NCBI GenBank assembly: GCA_038210275.1
Contig: JBBQWV010000010.1
Location: 52,605-116,604 of the forward strand
Source of the DNA: PALSA-1296 sp038210275
GTDB taxonomy: Bacteria > Bacteroidota > Ignavibacteria > Palsa-1295
Direction of reading: 5' to 3'
Length of the DNA: 64,000 bases
The notes under the pieces were generated by a model. It saw nothing but the letters and a program-made list of their open reading frames with translations, was not told the DNA's origin and did no database searches. Positions within the stretch are counted from its first letter, which is position 1; each line of letters begins with the position of its first letter. Both the position numbers and the translations under genes were made by a program. Below, in pieces: positions 1 to 9,875 of the stretch.

Positions 1-1694
1 TTTTTGTAATACGTTTCTACATCAAATGTGAATCCATCGAAGGGTGCCGTAGATACACCAAGCACATATTGATCTGCGCGTGATGCAGCCTGCGTCGAAT
101 CGACAGGAAGCCAAATATCGGAAGCAGTAAATAGGGGATTCGATGCAAGCTTTAAATATTGATGGTAGATTCCGTAACTTGCTTTCAGTGTTATATCGGG
201 ACTCAGAATATATCTGACAGCAATGCGCGGATCAATTCCCAATTCCTTTCGCGAAGAAATTCCATCAATGCGCAAACCCGGCGTGATCGCCCAGCGTTCA
301 TCAGGCTTCCATTCATCGGAAATATATGCAGCGGCATAAAGCGGAGTAAGATTAATATCCGAATTTGGAGGATTATTTCCTTGCGAAATTTTCAAACGGA
401 AATGATATTGCGATAACTGAATTCCTGTTTTGATCTCCTGTGTGCTGCCCACAAAATATTCTAGATCGCCATGAAAGGTATAATCATAAATTTGATTATC
501 AAAATTAAAAGAATTTTCGCCGAGTCCGAAATTCAGCGTAGAAAAGTAATGACTTCCGTTAAAATTAAATTTGGTAAAAAGCTCACTTGAAAATAAATGC
601 GTCCAGCTTGCATTTCCCGATTGATTTCCCCAGTTCAAACCGACAGATGATGCAGCTTTGCCGTCATTGAATGTGAGATTATCCGAACCACCATATCCTG
701 ATACTGCGATCTTGTCTTTTGGGCTTAATGTCTGCGTAAATTTTCCGTTAATGTCATAAAAATGATAATCGGGAATCCCAAGACTTTTCGTTAAGCCTGT
801 TGCATCTAAGACAAGATCAATATAGGTTCGCCGTGCTGATAAAGTGATTGCTCCATCACCTATTGGTGTTTCAATAGTGCCCCGGCTTGAGATCAATCCC
901 AGCGTTACTTTCCCGTTAGTATTATATAGATCGCCATCTTTATCGGTGACGTTCAACACTGCGGAGAGTCTTCCACCGTATTCGGCAGGGTAACCACCTT
1001 TAATGAGTTCGACATCTTTGATGGCATCGGAATTGAATGTCGAGAAAAATCCGAAAAAGTGATTAGGATTATAGAGAACACTTCCATCAAGTAGGATTAG
1101 ATTCTGATCGGGCGAACCGCCGCGAATATACAGCCCTGCCGAAATTTCGCTGATCGTTTGTACACCGGGAATAAGCTGCAAAATCCTGAAAATATCCGAT
1201 TCACCGGCTTTCGGAAGCGAAGCAACTTGCGAGGGTTTTATTGCAACACGAGAAACTTGCGGCGCTTCGCGCTCATCTTTTTCTTTATCGGTTTCGACAG
1301 TTATTTCTCCGCCCTGAATACTTTCGGGGGCAAGAAGAAAACTCTCATTTAATTTTTGATTCGGCGCAAGATGAACTTGCCTCAATATTGTTTTATATCC
1401 TAAAGAACTGATCTCAATTTTCAGATCTGTTTCACTTGGAAGGTGAAGTGCAAAATACCCGCTTTTATTCGTGATCGCTCCACGCTTAAGCAACCTGACG
1501 CGTATCGTTGCACCGATCACTGTTTCACCCGAAAGAGAATCCTTCACGTAACCTGAAATGACAGCATCAGCTGAATCAGGAGGATTAAGAACGGCTTGTG
1601 AACCTTCCTTCGCGAAGACAAAATCCGTACCGGTACAAAGGAAAAATAAGAAAACCATCAGTCCCAAAAAGGACAATCTGCGCATATTCATCAT
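1..1694 (-). CDS. TonB-dependent outer-membrane receptor (3' end beyond window)
   Basis: The minus-strand frame is open from the window edge to an ATG at 1694, about 564 residues. It starts with Met-Met-Asn-Met and a hydrophobic signal peptide. Residues of roughly 45-125 form a carboxypeptidase-regulatory-like beta domain (ISGYVKDS...SGYFALHLP...SLGYKT). A plug domain follows, with the typical SIRGG-like (YIRGGSPDQN), LLDGSVLYNP and LIKGGYPAEYGGRLS motifs, then the start of the barrel. Such receptors import siderophores, cobalamin, glycans or peptides using TonB energy. No SusD partner is visible downstream and the substrate cannot be told. It is last in the miaB-lipoprotein-receptor run of minus-strand genes. 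The C-terminus lies outside the window. Confidence 0.9.
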   Translation of the reverse strand, partial: MMNMRRLSFLGLMVFLFFLCTGTDFVFAKEGSQAVLNPPDSADAVISGYVKDSLSGETVIGATIRVRLLKRGAITNKSGYFALHLPSETDLKIEISSLGYKTILRQVHLAPNQKLNESFLLAPESIQGGEITVETDKEKDEREAPQVSRVAIKPSQVASLPKAGESDIFRILQLIPGVQTISEISAGLYIRGGSPDQNLILLDGSVLYNPNHFFGFFSTFNSDAIKDVELIKGGYPAEYGGRLSAVLNVTDKDGDLYNTNGKVTLGLISSRGTIETPIGDGAITLSARRTYIDLVLDATGLTKSLGIPDYHFYDINGKFTQTLSPKDKIAVSGYGGSDNLTFNDGKAASSVGLNWGNQSGNASWTHLFSSELFTKFNFNGSHYFSTLNFGLGENSFNFDNQIYDYTFHGDLEYFVGSTQEIKTGIQLSQYHFRLKISQGNNPPNSDINLTPLYAAAYISDEWKPDERWAITPGLRIDGISSRKELGIDPRIAVRYILSPDITLKASYGIYHQYLKLASNPLFTASDIWLPVDSTQAASRADQYVLGVSTAPFDGFTFDVETYYK

Positions 1695-1703
1695 TTGTTA
1701 ATT

Positions 1704-1721
1704 TGTGCGGTGTTACGCACA
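1704..1721. other. Short hairpin in the TonB receptor leader
   Basis: TGTGCG and CGCACA pair perfectly around a 6-base loop, 9 bases upstream of the receptor start at 1694. It could be part of the 5' leader or an operator. No cobalamin riboswitch core was recognised in the 170-base leader. Confidence 0.3.
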
Positions 1722-1862
1722 TCGTAAGACCTTGTTACAGACGATTTTACGCGGCTATTGCGTCTTCATTGAACCCCGCAGCGATGTGCAGGTAGCGGAT
1801 AGCAAGGATGATCGGTGGCATGAACGGGGGTATGTAAATGTGAACTATGAAATATGAATTAT

Positions 1863-2501
1863 TTACTTCAAGATAACATTCGTCAACTGATATGTATCGC
1901 TTAGTTTTAATGACAGGCTTGTGCTATCAAAACTAAAAGATTCTTTCTTAATCAAACCCACATTAACGGCATAATAAGCATTCTGTCTAAAGAGCAATAT
2001 ATGCTGAGTGTTATAGTAATCGGCTTTGTATTTATAACAAGTGTAGTTTCCTGCGACAACATTAACGAGTGCATTTACTGAATCGATTATTATATCTGCT
2101 TTCGCTGTATCAAAAGCTACTAAGGTAGTATCATTTATTTGTTTAGTAAAAATAATGGAGTCGTGCCCAAATATTTCTCCCAAATTTCCCGGATATTTAG
2201 CGATTAAAATTTGGTTGTTTGTGCCAAAATATTGTGCCCATAAACCATCCTTTCTATTGGCATAGTAGGTTTCAACTTGACTAACGAAAACGGTATCTGA
2301 ACCAAGAACAAATTTATTTAGTAGCTCTAAAGTATCATCGCTTGAGCTTGATATACCTCCGTCACTCTGTAAATCTTGATAAGCCCATATATTCCCAACA
2401 GCAAGGGGCATGATAACACCCGGACTTTGAGTGGAAACAATTTCAGTACTGCTCTGACACGATGCCAGTGCAAAACAAAAAAGGATAAGAGACTTCTTCA
2501 T
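1863..2501 (-). CDS. Hypothetical lipoprotein
   Basis: 212 residues. The N-terminus MKKSLILFCFALASC is a lipoprotein signal with lipobox LASC and predicted lipidated Cys15. The rest is rich in beta-type, Ser/Thr/Asp-rich sequence and contains PLAVGNIWAYQD, a phrase seen in many Bacteroidota lipoproteins of unknown function. It lies 79 bases after miaB and 168 bases before the TonB receptor in the same direction. No enzymatic motif was recognised. Confidence 0.7.
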   Translation of the reverse strand: MKKSLILFCFALASCQSSTEIVSTQSPGVIMPLAVGNIWAYQDLQSDGGISSSSDDTLELLNKFVLGSDTVFVSQVETYYANRKDGLWAQYFGTNNQILIAKYPGNLGEIFGHDSIIFTKQINDTTLVAFDTAKADIIIDSVNALVNVVAGNYTCYKYKADYYNTQHILLFRQNAYYAVNVGLIKKESFSFDSTSLSLKLSDTYQLTNVILK

Positions 2502-2580
2502 GGATGAATTCTATTGTGAAGCACAAGTTAACGCGACTATAGATTCATGGTTTCATAAGTTCAAGGTCACAAATTACGCC

Positions 2581-4041
2581 CTATTGAATTATCGGCAGCA
2601 GCGCAGCAGGTTGCTCTATGCCTACATGTTCCTCGTGATTCACGGATGAGATGACAAGTGGAGTCAGATCGTAAAGTACTTCGCCTCGATCTTGGCTTGT
2701 GTGCAGAATATTTTTTGACTCTTTGACATCAATAAGTTCTGAAATAAGTGTTGCAGAGTTTGAACGAAGGACACGAATTTTGCGATACTCGCCAACTTCA
2801 GCGTCAATGCGCGGGAATACAACTATTTTATTAGTATCGGTTCTACCTTTCCAATCGTCTGCAGATTTTTTTGATCTGCCTTCGACGAGGATCGTATGCT
2901 CGCAGCCAATTTCTAAAAGATTCTTTTGCTCGGCGATCTTATGTTGCATTGCAATGATCTGTGCTAAGCGGCGAGATTTCTCATCAGATGGAACATCATC
3001 AGGCAGAGTTTCAAATGCCTTTGTATTTGGACGCGGCGAGTAGTTAAACATATATGCGCCTTCATACTCCACTTCGCGCATCACTCCCATTGTTTGCAAA
3101 TGATCTTCAAGAGTTTCCGTACAGAAGCCAACAATTATATCCGTTGAAAGCGCCGCAGTAGGCATTGCCATCTTGATCTTCTCCATAATGCTCATATAAT
3201 GAGCACGGGTATAGGTGCGGTTCATCAACTTCAGAATGCGATCGGAGCCGGATTGAATCGGCAAGTGAATAAACTTACAGATATTATCATGGCTTGCCAT
3301 TGTATCAATAAGTTTCTGATCGAAATCCTGCGGATGGCTTGTGGTATATCTGAGGCGGATAGTTGGAACAGCTTTCGCGCACGCTGCAAGAAGATCAGAA
3401 AAATCTTTTCCTTCGTCTTCATAAGAATTTACATTCTGTCCGAGAAGTGTGATCTCTTTGAATCCCTGTTGCTCAAGTTGTTTGCATTCATCAACAACTG
3501 AACTAAGTGTTCGAGAACGTTCTCGCCCACGAGTAAACGGCACGACGCAAAATGTGCAAAATTTATCACAGCCGCGCATGACGGAAATATAGGCAGTGAT
3601 TCCTTCAGCACGGAAGGGAAGAATGTCGTCGTAGGTTTCCGTGCGAGATAGTTTAATTGCAATACCATTCTCACCCGAATCTCTTGTTGCTTCGATAAGA
3701 GCCGGAAGTTTGCGGTATTCATCAGGACCGATGACAAGATCAATAATATTATCCTTGCTTTTGAGCAGGTCTTTACGAAGATGCTCTGCCATACATCCAA
3801 GGACGCCCATGACCATTTTCGGTTTACGACGTTTGGCACCGCGCCAATGGCGAAGGCGATTCCAGACCTTATCTTCGGCATTTTCGCGGATAGCACAGGT
3901 ATTCATGAATGCCACATCAGCTTCACCTAAGATAGCCGTGGGAGTATAACCTGCCTTATGCAGCACGGAAAGCACAACTTCCGTATCTGCCACGTTCATT
4001 TGGCAGCCGTAGGTCTCAATATATACTTTTTTCTTGTTCAT
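2581..4041 (-). CDS. miaB: tRNA-2-methylthio-N6-dimethylallyladenosine synthase
   Basis: 486 residues. This radical-SAM methylthiotransferase converts i6A37 to ms2i6A37 in tRNAs reading UNN codons. The N-terminal MTTase domain carries the three cluster cysteines C13 (YGCQMN), C49 (NTCAIRENAEDK) and C83 (LGCMAE). The radical-SAM motif is C158-x3-C162-x2-C165 (RGCDKFCTFC), followed by VPFTRGRERSR, which is diagnostic of MiaB rather than RimO or MtaB. A TRAM-like domain lies at roughly 375-440. About 40 residues beyond it form a C-terminal tail without recognisable motifs, slightly longer than usual. It is divergent from the propeller gene at 4116. Confidence 0.96.
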   Translation of the reverse strand: MNKKKVYIETYGCQMNVADTEVVLSVLHKAGYTPTAILGEADVAFMNTCAIRENAEDKVWNRLRHWRGAKRRKPKMVMGVLGCMAEHLRKDLLKSKDNIIDLVIGPDEYRKLPALIEATRDSGENGIAIKLSRTETYDDILPFRAEGITAYISVMRGCDKFCTFCVVPFTRGRERSRTLSSVVDECKQLEQQGFKEITLLGQNVNSYEDEGKDFSDLLAACAKAVPTIRLRYTTSHPQDFDQKLIDTMASHDNICKFIHLPIQSGSDRILKLMNRTYTRAHYMSIMEKIKMAMPTAALSTDIIVGFCTETLEDHLQTMGVMREVEYEGAYMFNYSPRPNTKAFETLPDDVPSDEKSRRLAQIIAMQHKIAEQKNLLEIGCEHTILVEGRSKKSADDWKGRTDTNKIVVFPRIDAEVGEYRKIRVLRSNSATLISELIDVKESKNILHTSQDRGEVLYDLTPLVISSVNHEEHVGIEQPAALLPIIQ

Positions 4042-4062
4042 AGCAGAAATCGTATAACTTTG
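4033..4062 (+). promoter_or_regulatory. Possible Bacteroidota-type promoter for the 4116 gene
   Basis: A -7 box TAACTTTG (4055-4062) fits TAnnTTTG. A weak -33 element CTTG lies 18 bases upstream. It would start a transcript about 50 bases before the ATG at 4116. Confidence 0.35.
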
Positions 4063-4115
4063 CAGGCGTGATTTGCGTTCAATTAAGGAATTTGATCAAT
4101 AGTACTCATCTTGGC

Positions 4116-5132
4116 ATGAAAAAAATATTATTCTCGTTACTACTTTTATTTGCATTCTCTCATTCCGCAAACGCTCAATATTGGAGCCGCTGGTATAAGC
4201 CACATAATGTCACGATCGGTTTTTCCGCCGATGAAAAATGGGCATTCTTCATTCAAAAAAATGCAGTGGGAATTGATAATATTTTCAAAGTGGAGATGAA
4301 GACCAATGCTGTAACTCCCGTTACAGATTTTAATGAACGCCCCGTACTTTCTGCCATTGCTATTTTTGGAAAACCTGCTGTCGTTTTTGCGCGAGCTACA
4401 ACGACCAAAGGTGACGAGATACATCTTTACCGAGTGAATGTTTTAACGGCTGACGAACCGGTAGATTTTACGCCCACAAGTGGACCATCAAATAAGACCA
4501 TTATCGGAATGGCATATAATGGTAGGTACGTTTATTATTTATCCGATAAAGGACCAAACTCGAAAACCGATACCTATCGTTACGATGCGACTCAATACAT
4601 TACTGAACTTGCTTTAGCGAACGATAAAGATTATAAAACACTATGCTGGAGCCGAGACCAGACACATCTCTTAATCCGCGATCCGAAAACTCTTACTGTT
4701 TTTAGTTACAGTATAGAAACGACAGATAAACAAAAAGTGGAATTACCTTTTGACGGAGATGATCTGAAAACCGTTTTCTATGATCCCATGAACACTTCCT
4801 TTTATATGATTAATAAGGGTAATCAATTAGCTTTGAGTAAGATCACTGCTTCAGGTACTTCCGATGTGGAAACAGGTGCATACTACAGCGGAATAGATGG
4901 GGCAGAGCTTTCTTTAAATGGAAAATATATTCATACATCTACCAACGGCGCCGAAAAAGTAATGGATAATGTATCTCATACTTTTCTTGATCTACCGCAA
5001 GGAGGATATGATATGGTAATCGGTCCTAAAGAATCATCAGTGCTTTATACATCTACTGATGCATTGGGCGTGAAGCTCTTTGTTTATGATATTGCGAAGA
5101 AGACATCGAAAGAATTAACGGTAATTAAATAA
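4116..5132 (+). CDS. Exported beta-propeller-like protein, unknown function
   Basis: 338 residues from the ATG at 4116. An upstream ATG at 4068 would put 16 polar residues before a clear signal peptide (MKKILFSLLLLFAFSHSANAQ), so 4116 is preferred. The mature part has repeated 40-50-residue beta units (for example TIGFSADEKWAFF, TIIGMAYNGRYVYYLSD, ELSLNGKYIHTS) typical of WD40/PD40 or TolB-like propellers. No catalytic motif was recognised. murA begins 16 bases downstream in the same direction, so the two are probably co-transcribed. Confidence 0.7.
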   Translation: MKKILFSLLLLFAFSHSANAQYWSRWYKPHNVTIGFSADEKWAFFIQKNAVGIDNIFKVEMKTNAVTPVTDFNERPVLSAIAIFGKPAVVFARATTTKGDEIHLYRVNVLTADEPVDFTPTSGPSNKTIIGMAYNGRYVYYLSDKGPNSKTDTYRYDATQYITELALANDKDYKTLCWSRDQTHLLIRDPKTLTVFSYSIETTDKQKVELPFDGDDLKTVFYDPMNTSFYMINKGNQLALSKITASGTSDVETGAYYSGIDGAELSLNGKYIHTSTNGAEKVMDNVSHTFLDLPQGGYDMVIGPKESSVLYTSTDALGVKLFVYDIAKKTSKELTVIK

Positions 5133-5148
5133 TTTTCTCTCACACTCA

Positions 5149-6462
5149 ATGGAAGCATTTCGCATTATCGGAGGAAAGCCGCTGCACGGAAAAGTGCGTT
5201 TAAGCGGCACCAAGAATCTGATCTCGAAGCTCATGGTGGCTTCGACGCTGTCGGATAAGCAGAGCACGTTCACCAATGCTCCCCTGCATCTCGGTGAGAC
5301 TGATATTACTGAGGAAATAATCAGGTCGCTCGGAACAAAGACTTCTGAAAGCGATGAATTGAATGGCACACTTTACGTTCATACTGAAAAGTTTTCAACA
5401 CATGAAGTCCCACCACGATTTGCCGAACTCAATCGTATTCCGATCTTATTAATCGGTCCGTTGCTTCATCGCACTGGGCAAGCATGTGTTCCTATTCCCG
5501 GCGGTGATAAGATCGGCGCTCGTCCCGTTGATTTTCATATCAATGCCTTGCGTAGAATGGGCGCGCATATTGAATTGAAAGATCATTTCTATAATTGCAA
5601 AGCCGATAGTCTCAAGGGCGCATTAATTGAATTGCCTTTTCCGAGTGTCGGAGCGACCGAGAATATTATTATCGCTGGAACACTGGCGAAAGGAACAACG
5701 ATCATCAATAATGCTGCCGTTGAGCCGGAAATTATTGAGCTTGTGAAGTACTTGCAAAAAATGGGAGCGATCATTTCGATTGAGACAAATCGCCGCATTG
5801 TTATCGAAGGCGTTGAATCTCTTCACGGAGCAGTGCATCATATTATGCCCGACCGTATCGAAGCCGCGTCGTTTGCTTGCGCAGCAATTGCTTCGAAAGG
5901 TGATGTCTTCATCGAAGATGCCGATCAATCAGCGATGCTGACATTCTTGAATGACTTGCGCAGAGCAGGCGGCGATTTTGATATTACTGATGATGGCATT
6001 CGATTTTATTACAAGGGTAAATTAAAATCTATTGCGATTGAGACAGGTGTTCATCCGGGATTCATGACGGATTGGCAGCAACCCTGGGTGCTGATGATGA
6101 CACAGGCTGAGGGATTGGCCGTCGTCCACGAAACAGTATATGAAAATCGGTTTGGGTATGTGACAGAACTTCGCAAGATGGGCGCGCATATTGAATTATA
6201 TAATTCTTGTCTCGGAGGAGGGGACTGCCGCTTCACAACTCTTGCCAATCCACATTCGGCTGTGATCTTTGGTCCAAGTAAGTTGAAGGGCGCAAATATA
6301 AATATTCCTGATCTTAGGGCAGGATTCGTTTATCTCATCGCGGCAGCTCTTGCTGATGGGGAAAGCACAATTACGGGAATACATCATGTTGAAAGAGGGT
6401 ATGAGCATATTGAGCGCAAACTCGCAGGACTTGGCGTAGGGATTTCGAGGGTGGAGGTATAA
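5149..6462 (+). CDS. murA: UDP-N-acetylglucosamine 1-carboxyvinyltransferase, C-to-D active-site variant
   Basis: 437 residues, normal length for MurA, which transfers enolpyruvate from PEP to UDP-GlcNAc as the first committed step of peptidoglycan synthesis. Lys22 and Asn23 of the SGTKN motif, the HPGFMTDWQ segment carrying the catalytic Asp, and DLRAG near the C-terminus are all present. The loop that carries the catalytic cysteine of E. coli MurA (PGGCTIGARPVD) reads PGGDKIGARPVD here. Asp120 (codon 5506-5508) therefore replaces Cys115. In known families this change keeps activity but prevents covalent fosfomycin attack. The aromatic DWQQPW segment departs from the usual sequence. Confidence 0.93.
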   Translation: MEAFRIIGGKPLHGKVRLSGTKNLISKLMVASTLSDKQSTFTNAPLHLGETDITEEIIRSLGTKTSESDELNGTLYVHTEKFSTHEVPPRFAELNRIPILLIGPLLHRTGQACVPIPGGDKIGARPVDFHINALRRMGAHIELKDHFYNCKADSLKGALIELPFPSVGATENIIIAGTLAKGTTIINNAAVEPEIIELVKYLQKMGAIISIETNRRIVIEGVESLHGAVHHIMPDRIEAASFACAAIASKGDVFIEDADQSAMLTFLNDLRRAGGDFDITDDGIRFYYKGKLKSIAIETGVHPGFMTDWQQPWVLMMTQAEGLAVVHETVYENRFGYVTELRKMGAHIELYNSCLGGGDCRFTTLANPHSAVIFGPSKLKGANINIPDLRAGFVYLIAAALADGESTITGIHHVERGYEHIERKLAGLGVGISRVEV

Positions 6463-6619
6463 CAGAATTTAGCGAAGAAATTGGTAAGGCTCAATATTTG
6501 AACTCATTCACCCTAAATTTGGTATAATATAATCACTATGAACGTTTCCCCGTAAGTAGTGACGATTGAACATTGTTTTATATTTAGTTACTACTCTTGA
6601 TCAAAAACCGGAAGAATTA

Positions 6620-9600
6620 ATGACGAATCGTATTCGTGTATTTTCCCCTATATTTATTTTTTGTGTTTTGCTAGTTCTTCTATTTTCCAGCCCCTCATCG
6701 GCGGTGGTTCCGACAATTCATTATGTTGATTTTGGAGGAGCACTTGGCTTTCATTATTCTCCCAGCGCTCTTACGGTTGAAATCGGAGATACCATCGTCT
6801 TCCGAGGTGATTTTGCAACCTATCCTTTAGTCTCAACTTCTGTTCCAGTCGGTGCTTTAGCTTTTGGTCCGATAAATACCGGTACGACATTTGCCTACAT
6901 TGTTGATGTTCCGGGTGCATATAGCTACGAAAATAAGATATATGCTGCACTCGGAATGAAGGGAAGTTTCACCGGCATTCGATTGCCTCATGGAAGCCTC
7001 ACGAATGAAGGTCGTGAATTTTATCTCGGAATGCTGTACCCAACTTTTAATAATGTTGCGCAAGGCTACGTGCCGGTATTTTATCATACCTACGCACTGA
7101 TTACAACATATTATGCGAATTCAGTTACTGTCACTTATTTTGATGCAGGCGGCGTAGAAAGATCACCGACTACAACAAAAATGCCTGCTCGTGGAACCTT
7201 GCAATTCCCCGTGGATCTTGCATCAATGCGTATGGATTCCTTTCCAGATATTCCAATGTTTCGGAGCTGCCACATTACTTCGAAATATCCAATCACGGTT
7301 CAGTTTCTTTCTGTCGGTGCAAATTCGGGCGGCAGTTACTTGGCTCTTCCTGTTCTTGGGCTTGGAAAAAATTACGTTGCTGCTTGTTACAATGATAATG
7401 CGGGTAACGGAGCACTTTATAGTACATCAGTGGCATTCCCCAAAACGTATGATGTCGCAGGGGGAGAGTTTATGGTGATCGCCACCGAAGATCTGACTTC
7501 GGTGAAGATTACACCCAACTCCACAACGACGGGCGGGCACGTTGGATTTCATACCGGTACAGGCGCGAAAAATAAAGCGGTGCCATTTACTGTTGGGCTT
7601 TCACGCGGGCAATGTTACTTGGTGCGCTCGAACGGAAAAGATGCAAGCCAGGATATGTCGGGTTCGCTGATCGAATCAAATAAACCTGTTGCAGTGATCG
7701 CCGGAGCAGAAGATGCGACACTTGGGGGTACTTCACCTTACGTACTTGATGCGCGCGATTTTATGGTCGAACAGATGACACCGATGGAAGTGTGGGATAC
7801 TTCAGGGTATCTTTCTATTCCGTTGATCGAAGCGATTCCTTATGGTGCCGAGGGACATGGAGATAGTTACCGAGTATATTCATTCGATACGGTAGGCGCA
7901 AAAGTGCAAGCCGATGTCATCGGCTTTGGTACGTATCCAATGAATACGTCAAGACTTGCATCACCTGCGGTAGAAAAATTTGATATTACCAATCCTGTCG
8001 ATATTTATTCAACGAACGGACGAAAGATCAGTGTCATCCAGCATGAGGAGCGCAGCCAAAGCTCGAAGGCGCCCTATAACTCTCCGAGTATGATGACTAT
8101 CGTGCCGCATTCGCGTTGGCGTAAAGCATATAATCTTTCCGTGCTGGCTCCGCCTACTGATCATGGCGCTACAGGATATCAATATCTTGATGTTCTTGCA
8201 GATAGCCTTTCGACAATCATGGTTTCTGCCAACGGAGCCGTTGAGCATCCGATCAATACTGCTTTGGTAAATGTCGGCTCGGTGAATGTTGTCTCAAAAA
8301 ATTATTCTGTTAAGGCTGCGCGCTTTCGTATCGGCTCGGGTCCCTATTATTTGCATTCAGATTTTCCCTTTGCCGTTTATTCCTATGGCATGAGCGAATT
8401 CTGGTATTTTTATGACGACAAGGGAAATTATGAACAGTTTGAATCAGAATATGCGGCGCCCGGCGGAATGCAGCTTAATACCGGCGTTACTCCATCATTC
8501 ATCGTCACCATTGATACCGTCGCAAATTGCGCGGGATGGAATATCTGTGTTCGTGATACAAGCGGAGGAGATCCCGGAATAAGAGCCATCACGCTTGTTG
8601 ATGATTCCGATGCTGTGTATTATGGAAAGATCGGAGCAAAATATAAAAATGTGACACTTGATTCCACATCTCTTGATTTTGTTTCCGGCGAACTGCATCC
8701 CCATGTGCATTCATCCCAGCCATATTGCTTCAACGTGAAGATCGAGAACCGGCTTGCTTATGCTTCGGCGCCGATCGGAATAATGGATAATTTTGGCAAC
8801 GGAATATTCCTGCGTTTATCGCGCACTTCTCCGGCATACTCGGTCGCAACAAGTCCTATTGCCTCAATACATCCTGATAGCATCGTTTTCCCACAGCAGA
8901 AAGTTGGGAATGAGGTTTGCACGACGTTCGTCTTCAAGAATACCGGTACGGCAGGAAGTTCAGATATTAATTTTCTCTCTGCAAAATTACGCAAAGGCAA
9001 TCAGGCATTCACTATTAAATCTATCGCGCCATCGCTTCCATTGATTGCTAAATCCCAAGATTCTTTTAAGATCGATATTTGCTTCAGTGCTGAGGATTCG
9101 CTTCGTCATCGCGATTCGCTTGTCATCACTACCGATTGCTTCGATATCCCCATCACCCTTGATGCGCGCAGCGCGACAGGACTTATCAATGCAGATAATC
9201 TGGATTTCGGACAGTTGAAGGTCGGAAGTGAATTATGTAAGAATTTGCTGATCCATAATGCAGGTTCTGCATCTTTCACACTGACTAAATCATGGCTGCT
9301 TAGTGATACCGTAAATTTCGCAATCGATCCTCAATCTGCATCTGCGTTGCCTGTTCAGATTCTTCCGAGCAAGAACGTCTTAATAAAAATATGTTTCCAT
9401 CCGCAAATGGCCTCTAAAGATAGTGCTCGTATTGAATGGAACACAGATATTGATTCAGTTTATTCTGATGTATTAAAAGACTTCTCTCTATTAAGCGGTG
9501 AAGGAACTCAGGTCATTGTCGGGTCAGTACATTCAGATCCGGTTACTCCTTCTTTCGAAGTTCGCCCTAACCCTGCTTTCGGTAATTCGGTACTCGTTAC

Positions 9601-9796
9601 ATTCTCAGCTTTACAGGAAAGCAAATCAACGTTGAATGTTTTTGATGTGCTTGGGAGAGAAGTATTTAAGAAAGATATTCTTTCCGGTACTTCACAATTA
9701 GAGATTCCTGTTAGGAATTTACTCCCCGGTGTTTATTACGTCAGACTTACCTCTGAGAGCGGAGTACTGACAAAGAAGATGGAAGTGGTGCGGTAA
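6620..9796 (+). CDS. Large secreted protein: cupredoxin-like, IgGFc-binding-like, ASH modules, T9SS sorting domain
   Basis: 1058 residues from the ATG at 6620; a TTG at 6566 is less likely because it precedes the signal peptide MTNRIRVFSPIFIFCVLL. After the signal comes a plastocyanin-like domain of about 100 residues (YSPSALTVEIGDTIVF...PGAYSYENK...LGMKGSFTG). The canonical copper ligands are not all obvious. A long beta region follows containing KPVAVIAGAEDA and DFMVEQMTP, matching the IgGFc-binding N-terminal family. Two ASH (choice-of-anchor D) modules come next (SIVFPQQKVGNEVCTTFVFKN and NLDFGQLKVGSELCKNLLIHN). The last 80 residues are a type-A T9SS sorting domain ending LPGVYYVRLTSESGVLTKKM. 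Predicted to be cell-surface or released; function unknown. Confidence 0.85.
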   Translation: MTNRIRVFSPIFIFCVLLVLLFSSPSSAVVPTIHYVDFGGALGFHYSPSALTVEIGDTIVFRGDFATYPLVSTSVPVGALAFGPINTGTTFAYIVDVPGAYSYENKIYAALGMKGSFTGIRLPHGSLTNEGREFYLGMLYPTFNNVAQGYVPVFYHTYALITTYYANSVTVTYFDAGGVERSPTTTKMPARGTLQFPVDLASMRMDSFPDIPMFRSCHITSKYPITVQFLSVGANSGGSYLALPVLGLGKNYVAACYNDNAGNGALYSTSVAFPKTYDVAGGEFMVIATEDLTSVKITPNSTTTGGHVGFHTGTGAKNKAVPFTVGLSRGQCYLVRSNGKDASQDMSGSLIESNKPVAVIAGAEDATLGGTSPYVLDARDFMVEQMTPMEVWDTSGYLSIPLIEAIPYGAEGHGDSYRVYSFDTVGAKVQADVIGFGTYPMNTSRLASPAVEKFDITNPVDIYSTNGRKISVIQHEERSQSSKAPYNSPSMMTIVPHSRWRKAYNLSVLAPPTDHGATGYQYLDVLADSLSTIMVSANGAVEHPINTALVNVGSVNVVSKNYSVKAARFRIGSGPYYLHSDFPFAVYSYGMSEFWYFYDDKGNYEQFESEYAAPGGMQLNTGVTPSFIVTIDTVANCAGWNICVRDTSGGDPGIRAITLVDDSDAVYYGKIGAKYKNVTLDSTSLDFVSGELHPHVHSSQPYCFNVKIENRLAYASAPIGIMDNFGNGIFLRLSRTSPAYSVATSPIASIHPDSIVFPQQKVGNEVCTTFVFKNTGTAGSSDINFLSAKLRKGNQAFTIKSIAPSLPLIAKSQDSFKIDICFSAEDSLRHRDSLVITTDCFDIPITLDARSATGLINADNLDFGQLKVGSELCKNLLIHNAGSASFTLTKSWLLSDTVNFAIDPQSASALPVQILPSKNVLIKICFHPQMASKDSARIEWNTDIDSVYSDVLKDFSLLSGEGTQVIVGSVHSDPVTPSFEVRPNPAFGNSVLVTFSALQESKSTLNVFDVLGREVFKKDILSGTSQLEIPVRNLLPGVYYVRLTSESGVLTKKMEVVR

Positions 9797-9875
9797 AACT
9801 TGTAGCAGGGAAAAAGTAATTAGTCGTAAGTAGTTAGGAAATTCAGCCAACTTTTTATTACAGACTACTTCTTTT

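Noticed and set aside
1695..1862. Cobalamin riboswitch before the TonB receptor.
   Set aside because: No B12-box-like conserved sequence was seen; only a short hairpin.
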